From assembly GCA_050946055.1 (NCBI GenBank), contig JBMNUB010000041.1, positions 1-26,825 on the forward strand: 26,825 nucleotides of DNA, read 5' to 3'. Within the stretch, counting starts at the first letter, position 1, and every line of letters begins with the position of its first letter. The stretch is from Fimadaptatus sp050946055. GTDB lineage: Bacteria > Bacillota > Clostridia > Christensenellales > Aristaeellaceae. Under the pieces are notes generated by a model. The model saw nothing but the letters and a program-made list of their open reading frames with translations. It had not been told where the DNA came from and searched no databases. Shown here in pieces: positions 1-8,062 of this stretch. A program made the position numbers and the translations under genes.

Positions 1-30
1 CTTTGGTGGGCAGCTAGCTGCCCACCAAAG
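1..30. repeat. Perfect 30-bp palindrome at the window edge
   Basis: Bases 1-15 (CTTTGGTGGGCAGCT) are exactly reverse-complementary to bases 16-30, with no loop. No T-run follows on the plus strand, so it is not a canonical terminator as seen. It could be a long cruciform, the end of a mobile element, half of a structure extending to the left, or a fold-back artefact if this is a contig end. Confidence 0.8.
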
Positions 31-351
31 TCGCACCAACAACCGGCCTATGCGTCCTTTAAAGTGGCTTTCCCCTAAGGAAGTTCTTTCTTCCTATCGT
101 GTCCAAGATGATTGACAAACCTACAATTTTTGGATATCTGGAATTTGATGCGCCTAAAATTCCTGATATATCGCAGGAGGCGCTCCCTTTGCCGACCGGT
201 CAAGTCGCCGCTTGAGCGCCCCTATCCCGCCTCATCCAGCATTTGCTGCGCATGACATCCGCACTTCGATGCATTCGGCCCTTACCACTGCGGCATGAGG
301 GTGATTACCTCCGCGCGCGCATAAGGCACAGGCATGCCTGCGCCTCGCTCA
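31..351. other. Gene-free left flank
   Basis: No convincing gene was found here. A 35-codon frame (ATG at 108, stop at 213-215) is relatively A+T-rich and reads like protein, but it lacks a ribosome binding site and a recognisable family. It might be a decayed gene end. No terminator with a T-run is visible downstream of the neighbouring acetyltransferase gene. Confidence 0.4.
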
Positions 352-966
352 TTACTTCCACTCCTCCGGCATCCTGCGTCCACGGCAGTAGTACTCGCGG
401 TCATGCTCGCCTATCTCGCGCATCACGCGGCAGGGATTGCCCACGGCCACAACGCCCGAAGGTATGTCCCTTGTCACCACGCTGCCTGCGCCTATCACGG
501 TGTCGTCGCCTATAGTCACGCCCGGCATTATCACCGCGCCCGCGCCTATCCAGCAGTTGCGACCTATGTGTACGGGCAGATTGTATTGCAGCGCCAGACT
601 GCCGCGCAGCTCGGGCAGTATCGGATGACCCGCCGTGGCTATGGTCACGTTGGGGCCAAACTCGGTGTGATCGCCCACGTATATATGCGTGTCATCCACT
701 ATGGTCAGGCCGAAATTGCTGTACACGTGGTCGCCCAGATGCAGATGCTTGCCGCCCCAGTTTGCGTAAAACGGCGGCGTTATGTAGCAGCCCTCGCCCA
801 CATCGCCCAGCATGCGCTTGAGCAGCGCCTGCTGTCCCTCATAGTCGGAGGGACGCAGCTGGTTATAGTCCCAGCATAGGTCAGCGCAAGGCATCTGTAT
901 CGATGTCAAATCGCCGTCCGCAGGATCGTAAAGCTCGCCGCTGTGCATCTTGTCGTATATATCCAT
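352..966 (-). CDS. Sugar O-acetyltransferase (maltose/galactoside acetyltransferase-like)
   Basis: This 204-aa cytoplasmic enzyme probably transfers acetyl groups from acetyl-CoA to a sugar hydroxyl. It fits the LacA/Maa/NodL family: an N-terminal Mac-type helical segment (roughly residues 3-55), then a left-handed parallel beta-helix of hexapeptide repeats, as in the IGRNCWIGAGAVI and IGDDTVIGAGSVV stretches. The TAGHP motif carries the expected catalytic histidine, and the length is normal for the family (about 185-205 aa). The ATG at 966 has an AGGAGG ribosome binding site about 7 bases upstream. It lies downstream of lysA on the same strand, but the 220-base gap argues against tight coupling. 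The physiological substrate cannot be read from the sequence; maltose, galactosides and other sugars are all possible. Confidence 0.9.
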   Translation of the reverse strand: MDIYDKMHSGELYDPADGDLTSIQMPCADLCWDYNQLRPSDYEGQQALLKRMLGDVGEGCYITPPFYANWGGKHLHLGDHVYSNFGLTIVDDTHIYVGDHTEFGPNVTIATAGHPILPELRGSLALQYNLPVHIGRNCWIGAGAVIMPGVTIGDDTVIGAGSVVTRDIPSGVVAVGNPCRVMREIGEHDREYYCRGRRMPEEWK

Positions 967-1188
967 ATGCTCCTCCTATATTCAAGGCGCACCTCTCATC
1001 GCGCGCCCTTTAGTATGCAGTCTGGCGCGCCTGCGCGCATCTCCATGGCACAAGCTCCGCAGGCCGCATTTTTTCCAAAAGGCGCGATACGCCTGCACAA
1101 ATTCAGGCAACCGCGCCCGCATTACTCAATATACGCGCTGCACGGCCTTCATCTCAGCCGTCCACGCCACGACCCGCAGCGCCCGCCG

Positions 1189-2493
1189 TCAGCGCAGCCA
1201 GCCGGGTATCTCGTCCCACTGGGTGAGTTCCGCTATGGTCTGCCTGCGCACCATCAGCGCCGCGCGCCCCTTGCCCGCCAGCACAACCGCCGGTATAGGC
1301 ACGCGGTTGTAGTTGCTGGCCATGGCGTACTGATACGCGCCGCTTGTGAATACGGCCAGTATGTCTCCGCGCTCGGGCGCGGGCAGCATGGCCGTGTCTA
1401 TCAGCGTATCGGTCTCGCAGGAGCGACCCGATATGCGCACCGGCTCCAGCGGCTCATCGTTCATGCGGTTGGCCAGCGCCGACTCGTACACCGACTGATA
1501 CAGCGCCGGGCGCGGATTGTCAGCCAGGCCTCCGTCTATCGACACATACTTGCGTATGCCCGGCACCTGCTTTATCGCGCCCACCGTGTACAGCATCACG
1601 CCCGCCTCAGCCGCTATCGAGCGCCCCGGCTCTATGAACAGCGCCGGCACGGGATAGTCGTGCGCAGCCATGGCGGACTTTAGCGCCGAGGCCAGATGGC
1701 GCACCGAGTCCTCCGGGCTGACCGGCGCATCGGCGTCGGTATAGTGTACCGAGAAGCCGCCGCCCATGTTTATCTCGGGCAGTATGCAGCCCGTGGCCGC
1801 GCGCAGCCCGTCCATTATGCCCGCAACCTTTACGCAGGCCTTGTCGAAAGCCTCCATGTCGAATATCTGGCTGCCCAGATGCGTATGTATGCCGCGCAGC
1901 TCAAGGTGCGGACTGTTGAGCGCGCGCTCCAGCGTCGCAAGCGCCTCGTCCGCGCCCACGCCGAACTTGGAGTCCACGCGCGCAGTCTGTATGTAGGAAT
2001 GAGTGTGCGCGTCCACGCCCGGATTTACGCGCAGGAACACCTTCTGCCGCACGCCGCGCTGACTGCACAGCGCCTCCAGCGCCTCCAGCTCATCCACGCT
2101 GTCCAGCACCACGCGCCCCACGCCCATGTCCAGCGCGGTCTCAAGCTCGCGCTGCGTCTTGTTGCTGCCGTGGAGTATTATGTGCTGCGCCGGGAAGTCA
2201 GCGCGGCGCGCCACATACAGCTCGCCTTCGCTCACACAGTCCAGCCACATGCCGCACTGCTTCATCAGCACAGCCATAGCCGTGGTCAAAAACGCCTTGC
2301 CCGCATAAGCCGCCGCGCCGCCGGGTGCATGCTCGGCCAGCGCGCCGGTAAATCCCGCACAGCGCGCGCGCAGATAGTCCTCGTCGTACACATACAGCGG
2401 CGTGCCAAACTCGCGCGCCAGTTCCACGCTGTCGCAGCCGCCTATCTCCAGATGACCCTGCGCGTTTATGCCCAGTCCTTCTCTCAAGTACAT
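1189..2493 (-). CDS. lysA: Diaminopimelate decarboxylase
   Basis: LysA catalyses the last step of lysine synthesis, the PLP-dependent decarboxylation of meso-diaminopimelate to L-lysine. The 434-aa protein is of normal length and has the fold-type III decarboxylase signatures. These are the PLP lysine in AYAGKAF (K66), HTHLGS (203-208), the glycine-rich MGGGF (243-247), the phosphate-binding/active-site EPGRS (288-292), the SCE motif of the partner active site (358-360), and the late YQY tyrosines (about 387-389). The ATG at 2493 has only a weak ribosome binding site, but it is the natural N-terminus for the family. A good promoter lies 43-70 bases upstream, so the gene is probably transcribed on its own. 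Confidence 0.96.
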   Translation of the reverse strand: MYLREGLGINAQGHLEIGGCDSVELAREFGTPLYVYDEDYLRARCAGFTGALAEHAPGGAAAYAGKAFLTTAMAVLMKQCGMWLDCVSEGELYVARRADFPAQHIILHGSNKTQRELETALDMGVGRVVLDSVDELEALEALCSQRGVRQKVFLRVNPGVDAHTHSYIQTARVDSKFGVGADEALATLERALNSPHLELRGIHTHLGSQIFDMEAFDKACVKVAGIMDGLRAATGCILPEINMGGGFSVHYTDADAPVSPEDSVRHLASALKSAMAAHDYPVPALFIEPGRSIAAEAGVMLYTVGAIKQVPGIRKYVSIDGGLADNPRPALYQSVYESALANRMNDEPLEPVRISGRSCETDTLIDTAMLPAPERGDILAVFTSGAYQYAMASNYNRVPIPAVVLAGKGRAALMVRRQTIAELTQWDEIPGWLR

Positions 2494-2535
2494 ATTTATT
2501 CGCCCGCTTCCGTAGAATATGCATTTATTGCTTAC

Positions 2536-2563
2536 ATTATACCTTATGGCGCACTATTTGCAA
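2536..2563 (-). promoter_or_regulatory. Promoter for lysA
   Basis: On the minus strand a -35 box TTGCAA (2563-2558) is followed by a 16-base spacer and a perfect -10 box TATAAT (2541-2536). This gives a short leader of about 35 bases before the lysA ATG, too short for a lysine riboswitch. Confidence 0.75.
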
Positions 2564-2908
2564 TATATGCGCGCACCTATTTAACGAACACTCTACATTG
2601 CCAGGATACCGCTGCACCGCAGAGCAGTGCCGCGTGCGCCGCACTGCCACAAGCGCCCGCGCAACGTCGCACCGCACGTCTAGCGCTGCCCTCGCGTTCC
2701 CTGAAGCGCCATAGGACGCTTGCCGCACTAAAAGCCGCGCTCTGCCGGGTCTGCCTGCATGCTTTCCCAGCTCGGCAACTATGTCGCATAAAGCCTGCTC
2801 GCCGCTCAAGCATGGCATGCCCGCACTTGCGCGCGCTTACCCCGCAGCCTCATGCCGTGAACGGTTCGCTCCGCCGCGCGCGCCACATTCCAAATGTCTC
2901 GCGCCGCG
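2564..2908. other. Gene-free interval between lysA promoter and dac gene
   Basis: GC-rich spacer with several short open frames but no ribosome binding site or recognisable protein family. No terminator with a T-run was found for the carboxypeptidase gene that ends at 2909. Confidence 0.4.
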
Positions 2909-4114
2909 CTACATGTAGAACCACAGCCGCAGCACCCTGCGCACGCCTTCACCCAGCCCGCGCACGCTTACGTCCTGCGCAACCACCGCGTCTATCTCCC
3001 TCAGCACGCGCTCGCCCAGCATCACTCGCACGCTGCCCACCACCTGTCCGGCAGAAAGCGGCGCGTTCAGCACGTCGGGCAGTGTGCGCTCCAGCCTTAT
3101 GTCCGCCGCGCCGCCGCGCTCTATCAGCGTCACGCAGTCGCCGTCCAGCACTATGTCCACCCGCTGAGGATCGCCGCCTATAACGGGGAAGCCGCGCTCC
3201 ACTATGTCGCCGCGCCGCGCCGCCGTGTGCATGGAGTAGTTTGCAAAGCCGTGGTCGAGCAGCGCCGATGCGTCGGCAAAGCGCTCCTTGGAGGAGGGCG
3301 CGCCCAGCACTACGGCTATCAGCCGCATGTCTCCCCGCTTGGCCGAGGCGCTCATGCAAAAGCCTGCCTCGTTGGTGGAGCCGGTCTTTATTCCGTCGCA
3401 GCCATCGTACAGGCGCGTGAGGCGATTGGTGTTTGTCAGCTGAGTGATGCGGCCACTGGGGTGCTTTAGCTCATCCAGCCATATAGTAGAATAGTCAAAG
3501 TAGGCTTCGTGCGCTATGACCTCGCGCGACAGGCGGGCTATATCGCGCGCGGTCGTATAGTGTCCCTGCGCGGGCAGTCCGGTCGAATTGACAAAGCAGG
3601 TGTCGTTCATGCCCAGTTCGGCGGCGCGCCGGTTCATGGCGGCGACCATGCCCTCCTCCGAGCCGTATAAATATTCGCCCAGTGCCACTGTAGAATCGTT
3701 GGCGCTGCCCACTATTACCGACTTAAACAGCTCGCCAAACTCGTACGACGCGCCTGCATCCAGCAGCGCCTGTGAGCCGCCCATGCCCTCGGCGCGGCGG
3801 CTGACCGTCACCATGTCATCCAGCGCGCACCTGTCGCTCTCCAGCGCCTCCAATACGAGCAGTATGGGCATGAGCTTGTTCACGCTGGCCACAGGCCGGC
3901 GGTCATCGGCATTAAGCGCGAATATCTCGCGCCCGGTCGATGCCTCCAGCAGCAAGGCGCTGGCACAGCTCAATTCAAACGGCACATCGCTCTCCAAAGG
4001 CGCCTTGACACCAGCCTCCGCGCGCGCGCTCACCATTGCGCCGTTTGCACCCACCATAAGCAGCATCGCCGCCATCAGCAGCGCGCTTATTATCGGCATT
4101 ATCCTCCTGTTCAC
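2909..4114 (-). CDS. D-alanyl-D-alanine carboxypeptidase (class A PBP5/DacF-like)
   Basis: This secreted peptidoglycan-trimming enzyme removes the terminal D-Ala from stem pentapeptides. It starts with a signal peptide (basic NRR followed by a hydrophobic stretch to about residue 30). It carries the three penicillin-binding motifs of peptidase family S11 in order: SVNK (S77-K80), SAN (137-139) and KTG (243-245). A C-terminal beta-rich domain (about 290-370) and a final segment resembling an amphipathic anchor follow. At 401 aa it matches the DacA/DacF family. The chosen start is a GTG preceded by a GGGAGGG ribosome binding site. An ATG at 4099 with AGGAGG only a few bases away is an alternative that would shorten the signal peptide's charged region. 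Confidence 0.94.
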   Translation of the reverse strand: MNRRIMPIISALLMAAMLLMVGANGAMVSARAEAGVKAPLESDVPFELSCASALLLEASTGREIFALNADDRRPVASVNKLMPILLVLEALESDRCALDDMVTVSRRAEGMGGSQALLDAGASYEFGELFKSVIVGSANDSTVALGEYLYGSEEGMVAAMNRRAAELGMNDTCFVNSTGLPAQGHYTTARDIARLSREVIAHEAYFDYSTIWLDELKHPSGRITQLTNTNRLTRLYDGCDGIKTGSTNEAGFCMSASAKRGDMRLIAVVLGAPSSKERFADASALLDHGFANYSMHTAARRGDIVERGFPVIGGDPQRVDIVLDGDCVTLIERGGAADIRLERTLPDVLNAPLSAGQVVGSVRVMLGERVLREIDAVVAQDVSVRGLGEGVRRVLRLWFYM

Positions 4115-4590
4115 TTGCAGCCCTCCCCCACAAACGTCATCCCTATATTGTATAACGCCCAGCGGGAGAGTATGCGCCGATAGTATGAAAGCCGCCGCGT
4201 GAGTGCAGCGGCAATGCTTGGACGGCGGGTGATATGTCGATGATTTTTAGCAGTGTGCGGCTGATATGCCTGTGGCCTACGGCAGCAGCTTATGATGCGC
4301 CGCTGCCCTATGGGGCTGGCTTATGATGGAGCGATGGCTAAATGTGCTGCTAAGATGCGTCGATAACTTCTTGTGCATGTGCGTTACTGCGCATGGCGCT
4401 GCATGCTCAGGCAGAAGCCATATGCGTCCACAATCGCGTGCGCCTGCACTGAGCCGCCGGCACAAAATACATCGTCGGCAGTCACTGCGCGCATGCGTCG
4501 CATTGTTCTGCCATGCATCGCTGCACAACAGCGCCTTGCCGGACAGCGGTGCATCGACTCATCACAGATTCCTTGACATTCCAAAGCGGA
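4115..4590. other. Gene-free interval upstream of the dac gene
   Basis: This stretch should hold the promoter of the carboxypeptidase gene. A TATACAAT-like sequence lies about 30 bases upstream of its start, but no good -35 box matches it. No coding region is supported. Confidence 0.4.
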
Positions 4591-4710
4591 TTGCCCTGTC
4601 GCAGCGCTATGCCTTGCCGCACGCAGCAGCTTGCCCTGTCGCAGCGCTATGCCTTGCCGCACACAGCAGCTTGCCCTGTCGCAGCACTATGCCTTGCCGC
4701 ACGCAGCGGA
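4591..4710. repeat. Three tandem copies of a 40-bp repeat
   Basis: The unit starting TTGCCCTGTCGCAGC occurs at 4591-4630, 4631-4670 and 4671-4710 with only a few substitutions, followed by the first eight bases of a fourth copy. The array is flanked on both sides by AGCGGATTGCCCTG. It lies just beyond the terminator of the zinc-ribbon gene and codes for nothing recognisable. Confidence 0.9.
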
Positions 4711-4748
4711 TTGCCCTGAGTACCGCAGCAAAATCGCATGCAAGGTAC

Positions 4749-4781
4749 AAAAAAGCGCCTCTCCCTCGCGGGAAAGGCGCT
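4749..4781 (-). terminator. Rho-independent terminator of the zinc-ribbon gene
   Basis: On the minus strand AGCGCCT pairs with AGGCGCT, strengthened by an inner CCC/GGG, and is followed by TTTTTT. It sits 18 bases after the stop of the zinc-ribbon gene. Confidence 0.92.
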
Positions 4782-4798
4782 GCTGTTATCCTCAGCTA

Positions 4799-5083
4799 TT
4801 AGCGATTGCGGTTGGCCTCGAAGCACTCGCGGCAGTAGACCGGACGGTCTCCGCGGGGCTGGAAGGGAACCTGAGTGGGACGGCCGCAGCCATCGCAGAT
4901 CACATCGTACATCTGACGCTCGGGGCGGCTGCCACCATTGGCGGCACGACGCGCAGCGCGGCAGGAGGGGCAGCGGCCGGGCTCGTTCTGGAAGCCCTTA
5001 TCGGCATAGAACTGCTGCTCGGACGCGGTGAACACGAACTGCTGGCCGCACTCGCGGCAAGTGAGGGTCTTGTCTTCAAACAT
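4799..5083 (-). CDS. Four-CxxC zinc-ribbon protein (zf-trcl-like)
   Basis: This 94-aa protein has four CxxC pairs (C9/C12, C38/C41, C63/C66, C84/C87), enough for two zinc sites. The region between the first two pairs (FVFTASEQQFYADKGF) and the VPFQPRGDRPVYC stretch match a small zinc-ribbon family common in Clostridia (probably Pfam zf-trcl) whose function is unknown. The N-terminal half forms one ribbon and the C-terminal half a second, joined by an Arg/Ala/Gly linker (42-57) that could bind nucleic acid. The ATG is preceded by AGGAGGTC at ideal spacing. A strong terminator follows, and a probable structured RNA lies directly upstream, so transcription from that RNA's promoter could read into this gene. 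A role in RNA or ribosome biology is only a guess. Confidence 0.88.
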   Translation of the reverse strand: MFEDKTLTCRECGQQFVFTASEQQFYADKGFQNEPGRCPSCRAARRAANGGSRPERQMYDVICDGCGRPTQVPFQPRGDRPVYCRECFEANRNR

Positions 5084-5116
5084 GGGAATGACCTCCTAAG
5101 TATAGTATGCCCTACC

Positions 5117-5314
5117 GATGTCTGCCCGAATTAACTGCCTGAGAACCTTCCCGCTATGGAGAGCCTGCCTTGACAGGCCACACATTGACCGGATTGCAGC
5201 TAGCGCTTGCGGCGACCGGCTTACACCGACCCCGCCTTTGAGTGCTATCGGTAAGTCTGCCATATACTTGGGATGTTGAAGGCTAATACTAAAGGGCGCC
5301 ACTTGTGGGCAGAT
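5117..5314 (-). ncRNA. Candidate structured RNA upstream of the zinc-ribbon gene
   Basis: This roughly 190-200-nt region is non-coding and highly structured on the minus strand. Its ends form a closing stem, TCTGCCC (5313-5307) with GGGCAGA (5127-5121). Inside, AGCCTTC can pair with GAAGGTT, CTTACCGA with TCGG..TAAG, and GCCTG with CAGGC. A perfect extended -10 promoter places the RNA's 5' end within or next to the closing stem. Size and end-pairing resemble 6S RNA, but the several internal hairpins do not look like a simple 6S rod. A cis-regulatory leader of the zinc-ribbon gene is the main alternative. No known riboswitch, RNase P, tmRNA or SRP signature was recognised. Confidence 0.5.
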
Positions 5315-5316
5315 TT

Positions 5317-5325
5317 ATTATAGCA
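5317..5325 (-). promoter_or_regulatory. Extended -10 promoter of the candidate RNA
   Basis: TGCTATAAT on the minus strand is a perfect extended -10 element. The -35 region is poor (TGTACT-like at 17-bp spacing), as is common for extended -10 promoters. The predicted start is about base 5310, at the closing stem of the RNA. Confidence 0.7.
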
Positions 5326-5509
5326 CACTCCTTCTTAAAAGTACAGTACTTTGTCGGAATAGTTATATTTTTTTTTGACGAAAAGATGTTTTCGGCTGCA
5401 TGAGCATATCGCATTGCATTTTATTGTGCAAGATATCAAATTTGTCTCATTGCTTCTTATTGTGTATAACAAATTCCTTTAGTCAATTCTATTTGACGTT
5501 TGGTTAGTA

Positions 5510-5515
5510 TATAAT
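5510..5515 (+). promoter_or_regulatory. -10 box upstream of the XRE regulator gene
   Basis: TATAAT at 5510-5515 lies about 60 bases before the preferred ATG. The -35 region is weak (TTCTAT at 17 bp; a TTGACG sits too close at 11 bp). This box overlaps the upstream ATG at 5514, which argues that translation starts at 5574. Confidence 0.5.
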
Positions 5516-5573
5516 GACTATAAGTAAATTTGCGCACTGCACAGAGGCGCAAATGACAGAGAGGGTGGATCAT

Positions 5574-5900
5574 ATGGATTACGAAGGCTTGGGCATGAGG
5601 GTACGGCGGGCGCGCAAGTTGGCAGGGTTGACCCAGTCCGAACTGGCCGAAAAGCTGGGCATATCCACATCGTTTCTGGGACACATAGAGCGCGGCTCGC
5701 GAAAGGCAAGCATGGATACGATAGTCAAAATATCCAACGAACTCACCGTATCGCTGGACAGCCTGCTTGCTGATTCGCTTACAGCGCGCTCTGCAAAGGA
5801 GGGCGAGACGCAATACACCCCGCGCCAGCGCGTAGCTCTGCGCGAGGCCGTGCGTGCGCTGGCCGAAAACCTGGACGCATTTATATTAGACGATGACTAA
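5574..5900 (+). CDS. XRE-family helix-turn-helix regulator
   Basis: This is a 108-aa DNA-binding protein of the Cro/C1 (HTH_3) type. Residues 6-60 form the five-helix domain: the turn and recognition helix are LTQSELAEKLGISTSFLGHIE, followed by the typical RGSRKASMDTIVKISNEL. The C-terminal 40 residues are charged and probably helical, suggesting dimerisation. The ATG at 5574 has GAGAGGGTGG upstream. An in-frame ATG at 5514 is unlikely because it overlaps a -10 box. It is a single gene pointing towards the convergent asnA, and its target is unknown. Confidence 0.9.
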   Translation: MDYEGLGMRVRRARKLAGLTQSELAEKLGISTSFLGHIERGSRKASMDTIVKISNELTVSLDSLLADSLTARSAKEGETQYTPRQRVALREAVRALAENLDAFILDDD

Positions 5901-5990
5901 ACTTCTGCGCCTGCACTAGCTGCGGCACGCGCATAATAAAGCCCCGCCACACCGCAAATAAGCTCCGCGCCTGCACCATGACACGCGCTC

Positions 5991-6031
5991 CGCTTAGCGC
6001 GCCCCGGCATAGCATCCGGGTGCGCTAAGCG
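5991..6031. repeat. Strong inverted repeat between convergent XRE and asnA genes
   Basis: CGCTTAGCGC (5991-6000) pairs with GCGCTAAGCG (6022-6031), and an inner CCCGG pairs with CCGGG (6003-6007/6016-6020). No T-run follows on either strand. It could end transcription from both sides or be a chromosomal hairpin repeat. Confidence 0.7.
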
Positions 6032-6082
6032 CAGTGCGCGGCGTCAAGCTGCCGGCACGGAGCCAATTTTGTTTTGGCGCAT

Positions 6083-7090
6083 TTACAGCAGCTCTATGCC
6101 TGCCCTGCCCAATTCCTCCACCATCTCGCTGGGCCACAGCGAGGACTGCACTTCGCCTATATGCGCCTTCTTAAGGAAGAACATGCACAGCCGGGACTGG
6201 CCTATGCCGCCGCCCGCAGTGAGCGGCAGCTCGCCATCCAGCAGCGCCTTGTGGAACGGGCGCACTGCCCAGTCCTCATGGCCGCTGGCGCACAGCTGTT
6301 CCATAAGCCCCTTTTCGTCCACGCGGATGCCCATGGAGGACATCTCCATGGCGCAGTTGAGCAGCGGATAGTCAAAGAGTATATCGCCGTTGAGAGTCCA
6401 GTCGTCGTAGTCGGGCGCGCGCTTGTCGTGCGGCTTGCCCGAGTGCAGAGCGCCGCCTATGCTCTCTATGAACACCGCGCCGTACTTGCGCGCAACCACG
6501 TTCTCGCGCTGCTTGGGCGTAAGAGTGGGGTATTCGTCCTCCAATTCCTGCGAGGTTATGAAGGTTATCTCGCGCGGCAGCACCGGCGTCATGCGCAGGT
6601 CGTATGCGTAAAGGTCGGCCTCTGTGCGCAGGAACACCGAGTATATGTGCTCTACCAGCTGATGCAGGCGCGTGCGCGTGCGGTCGCTGCGGTCAAGCAC
6701 GTATTCCCAGTCCCACTGATCCACGTAATACGAGTGCAGATTGTCGGCATTCTCATCGCGGCGTATGGCGTTCATGTCGGTATACAGGCCCTCGCCGCGC
6801 ATAAAGCCCATGCGTCCCAGCGCGGCGCGCTTCCATTTTGCCAGCGAGTGAACTATCTCCACGCGCTTGTCGGGCGAATCGGCGGTCTCAAAGCTGACCG
6901 GGCGCTCTACTCCGCTCAGATTGTCGTTGAGGCCGGTATCCGCGTTGACAAACAGCGGCGCGGACACGCGCGTGAGGTTGAGCGCCTCGGCAAGGCAGCT
7001 CTCAAAGCCATCCTTGAGCCGCTTTATGGCCGCGTTGGTCTCGCGGGCGTTCATTATAGGGGTATAGTTTGCCGGTATCTGCAGTCCCAT
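6083..7090 (-). CDS. asnA: Aspartate-ammonia ligase (asparagine synthetase A)
   Basis: AsnA makes asparagine from aspartate, ammonia and ATP (giving AMP and PPi). It is a class II aminoacyl-tRNA synthetase homologue, distinct from glutamine-dependent AsnB. The 335-aa length matches the family (about 330 aa). Recognisable segments are DTGLNDNLSGVERPVSF (51-67), HSLAKWKR, the IRRDE loop, the YVDQWDWE segment, and the C-terminal GGGIGQSR motif, which corresponds to the ATP-binding motif 3 of class II synthetases. Its ATG begins immediately after the TAG of the upstream amidase gene. The ribosome binding site (GGAG) lies inside the amidase's last codons, so translation of the two genes is probably coupled. 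Confidence 0.97.
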   Translation of the reverse strand: MGLQIPANYTPIMNARETNAAIKRLKDGFESCLAEALNLTRVSAPLFVNADTGLNDNLSGVERPVSFETADSPDKRVEIVHSLAKWKRAALGRMGFMRGEGLYTDMNAIRRDENADNLHSYYVDQWDWEYVLDRSDRTRTRLHQLVEHIYSVFLRTEADLYAYDLRMTPVLPREITFITSQELEDEYPTLTPKQRENVVARKYGAVFIESIGGALHSGKPHDKRAPDYDDWTLNGDILFDYPLLNCAMEMSSMGIRVDEKGLMEQLCASGHEDWAVRPFHKALLDGELPLTAGGGIGQSRLCMFFLKKAHIGEVQSSLWPSEMVEELGRAGIELL

Positions 7091-8062
7091 CTACATCACT
7101 CCATCGCATTCGGGCTGCACTATGTGCAGTCCATTGTACATATCGTTCCAGCGCTCCAGCGCGTTTACGTAGCCCTCTATCAGCTTCCGCTGATAATCCG
7201 GGTCATTGAGCAGCACATCCTCCTCGGGGTTGGTCATGTATCCCATCTCGACCAGCACGCAGGGGCGCTCCGACCAGTTGTTGCCGCTGTAATTGTCCGA
7301 GCGATGCACTCCGCGCGCCTTGGCGCCGGTCGCGGCGCTCATCTCCTCAAGCAGCAGTTCGCCCGCCGCATACGACTCCTCGGCACAGGGGCCGCCGTCG
7401 CGCACATACATGCTCATGCCATGCACATTCCTTTTGCTATTGCCGTTGCAATGCACGCGCAGCCATATGTCCACATTGGCCTCGTTCATCATAAGCGCCC
7501 GCTCCACATTGGATATGTCCACGTCGTTGGTCTCGCGCGTCATTATCACGCGCGCTCCCTCCGCTTCCAGCCTGTCGCGCAGTTGAAGCGCCACTATGAG
7601 ATTGGTCTCATATTCGTTTATGCGCGTCTTTACGCCTTGAGTGCCGCTGGACACCTTCTTCTTCATCTCGCTTGAACCGGGCGCGAGCGGTTCCTTATCG
7701 CGATTGGCATGATCCTGATGGCCGGGGTCTATGCCTATAAGCATGCCCGCCAGCCTGCCCTGCCTTGCATCGCCGCCCGCTGCATCGGGCGCGGGGCTGG
7801 CATAAGCGCCCGCTGCCGCAGCGCCGTCGGGCGCAGCTGTCGCCTTCTGCGCTGCCGCTTCGCCCGGCGCGGCAGCCGGCGTCTGCGCCGCCACGGCATC
7901 ATCCGCGCCGCCCTGCGCCTCATTAGATGCGCCCGGCCTTCCTCCCATGCCCCACGGCGGCACGGTGGGCGTATCAGTCTCCGCTGCCAGTGCAATCTGG
8001 CTCATCATCGCCAGCGCCGCCAGCAGCGCCAGCACCACTGTCCTCCAGCACGACTTCTTCAT
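7091..8062 (-). CDS. Exported N-acetylmuramoyl-L-alanine amidase (Amidase_3)
   Basis: This zinc amidase cuts the bond between N-acetylmuramic acid and L-alanine in peptidoglycan. The 323-aa protein has a signal peptide (MKKSCW, then a hydrophobic run ending around ALA-AETD, residue 27). An Ala/Pro/Gly-rich low-complexity linker follows (about 30-105), then an Amidase_3 domain (107-310). Zinc ligands are visible as H115 (IDPGH), E152 (NEYETNL) and H204 (RVHCN), with the catalytic glutamate E272 in VEMGYMTN. The start at 8062 is chosen because it has GGAGGTGAT 8 bases upstream; an ATG at 8080 would lie before this site. The gene overlaps the 3' end of the TetR gene by 89 bases and is directly followed by asnA. 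Confidence 0.94.
   Translation of the reverse strand: MKKSCWRTVVLALLAALAMMSQIALAAETDTPTVPPWGMGGRPGASNEAQGGADDAVAAQTPAAAPGEAAAQKATAAPDGAAAAGAYASPAPDAAGGDARQGRLAGMLIGIDPGHQDHANRDKEPLAPGSSEMKKKVSSGTQGVKTRINEYETNLIVALQLRDRLEAEGARVIMTRETNDVDISNVERALMMNEANVDIWLRVHCNGNSKRNVHGMSMYVRDGGPCAEESYAAGELLLEEMSAATGAKARGVHRSDNYSGNNWSERPCVLVEMGYMTNPEEDVLLNDPDYQRKLIEGYVNALERWNDMYNGLHIVQPECDGVM

Noticed and set aside
108..215. 35-codon A+T-rich open frame near the left edge
   Set aside because: It has no ribosome binding site and no recognised family; an upstream in-frame stop at 60-62 limits it. It could be a gene remnant but is not supported.
1696..3183. Long plus-strand open frame of about 495 codons opposite lysA and the dac gene
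   Set aside because: It lies antisense to two clear genes, has no ribosome binding site, is rich in His/Arg/Ala typical of antisense GC-rich frames, and matches no family.
5100..5320. Identification as RNase P RNA, tmRNA, SRP RNA or a named riboswitch
   Set aside because: None of the conserved cores of these families was found by eye; only an unassigned structured RNA is supported.
6074..7675. Plus-strand open frame of about 533 codons opposite asnA and the amidase
   Set aside because: It is antisense to well-supported genes with catalytic motifs; its composition (many His, Arg, Tyr, Val) is that of a shadow frame.
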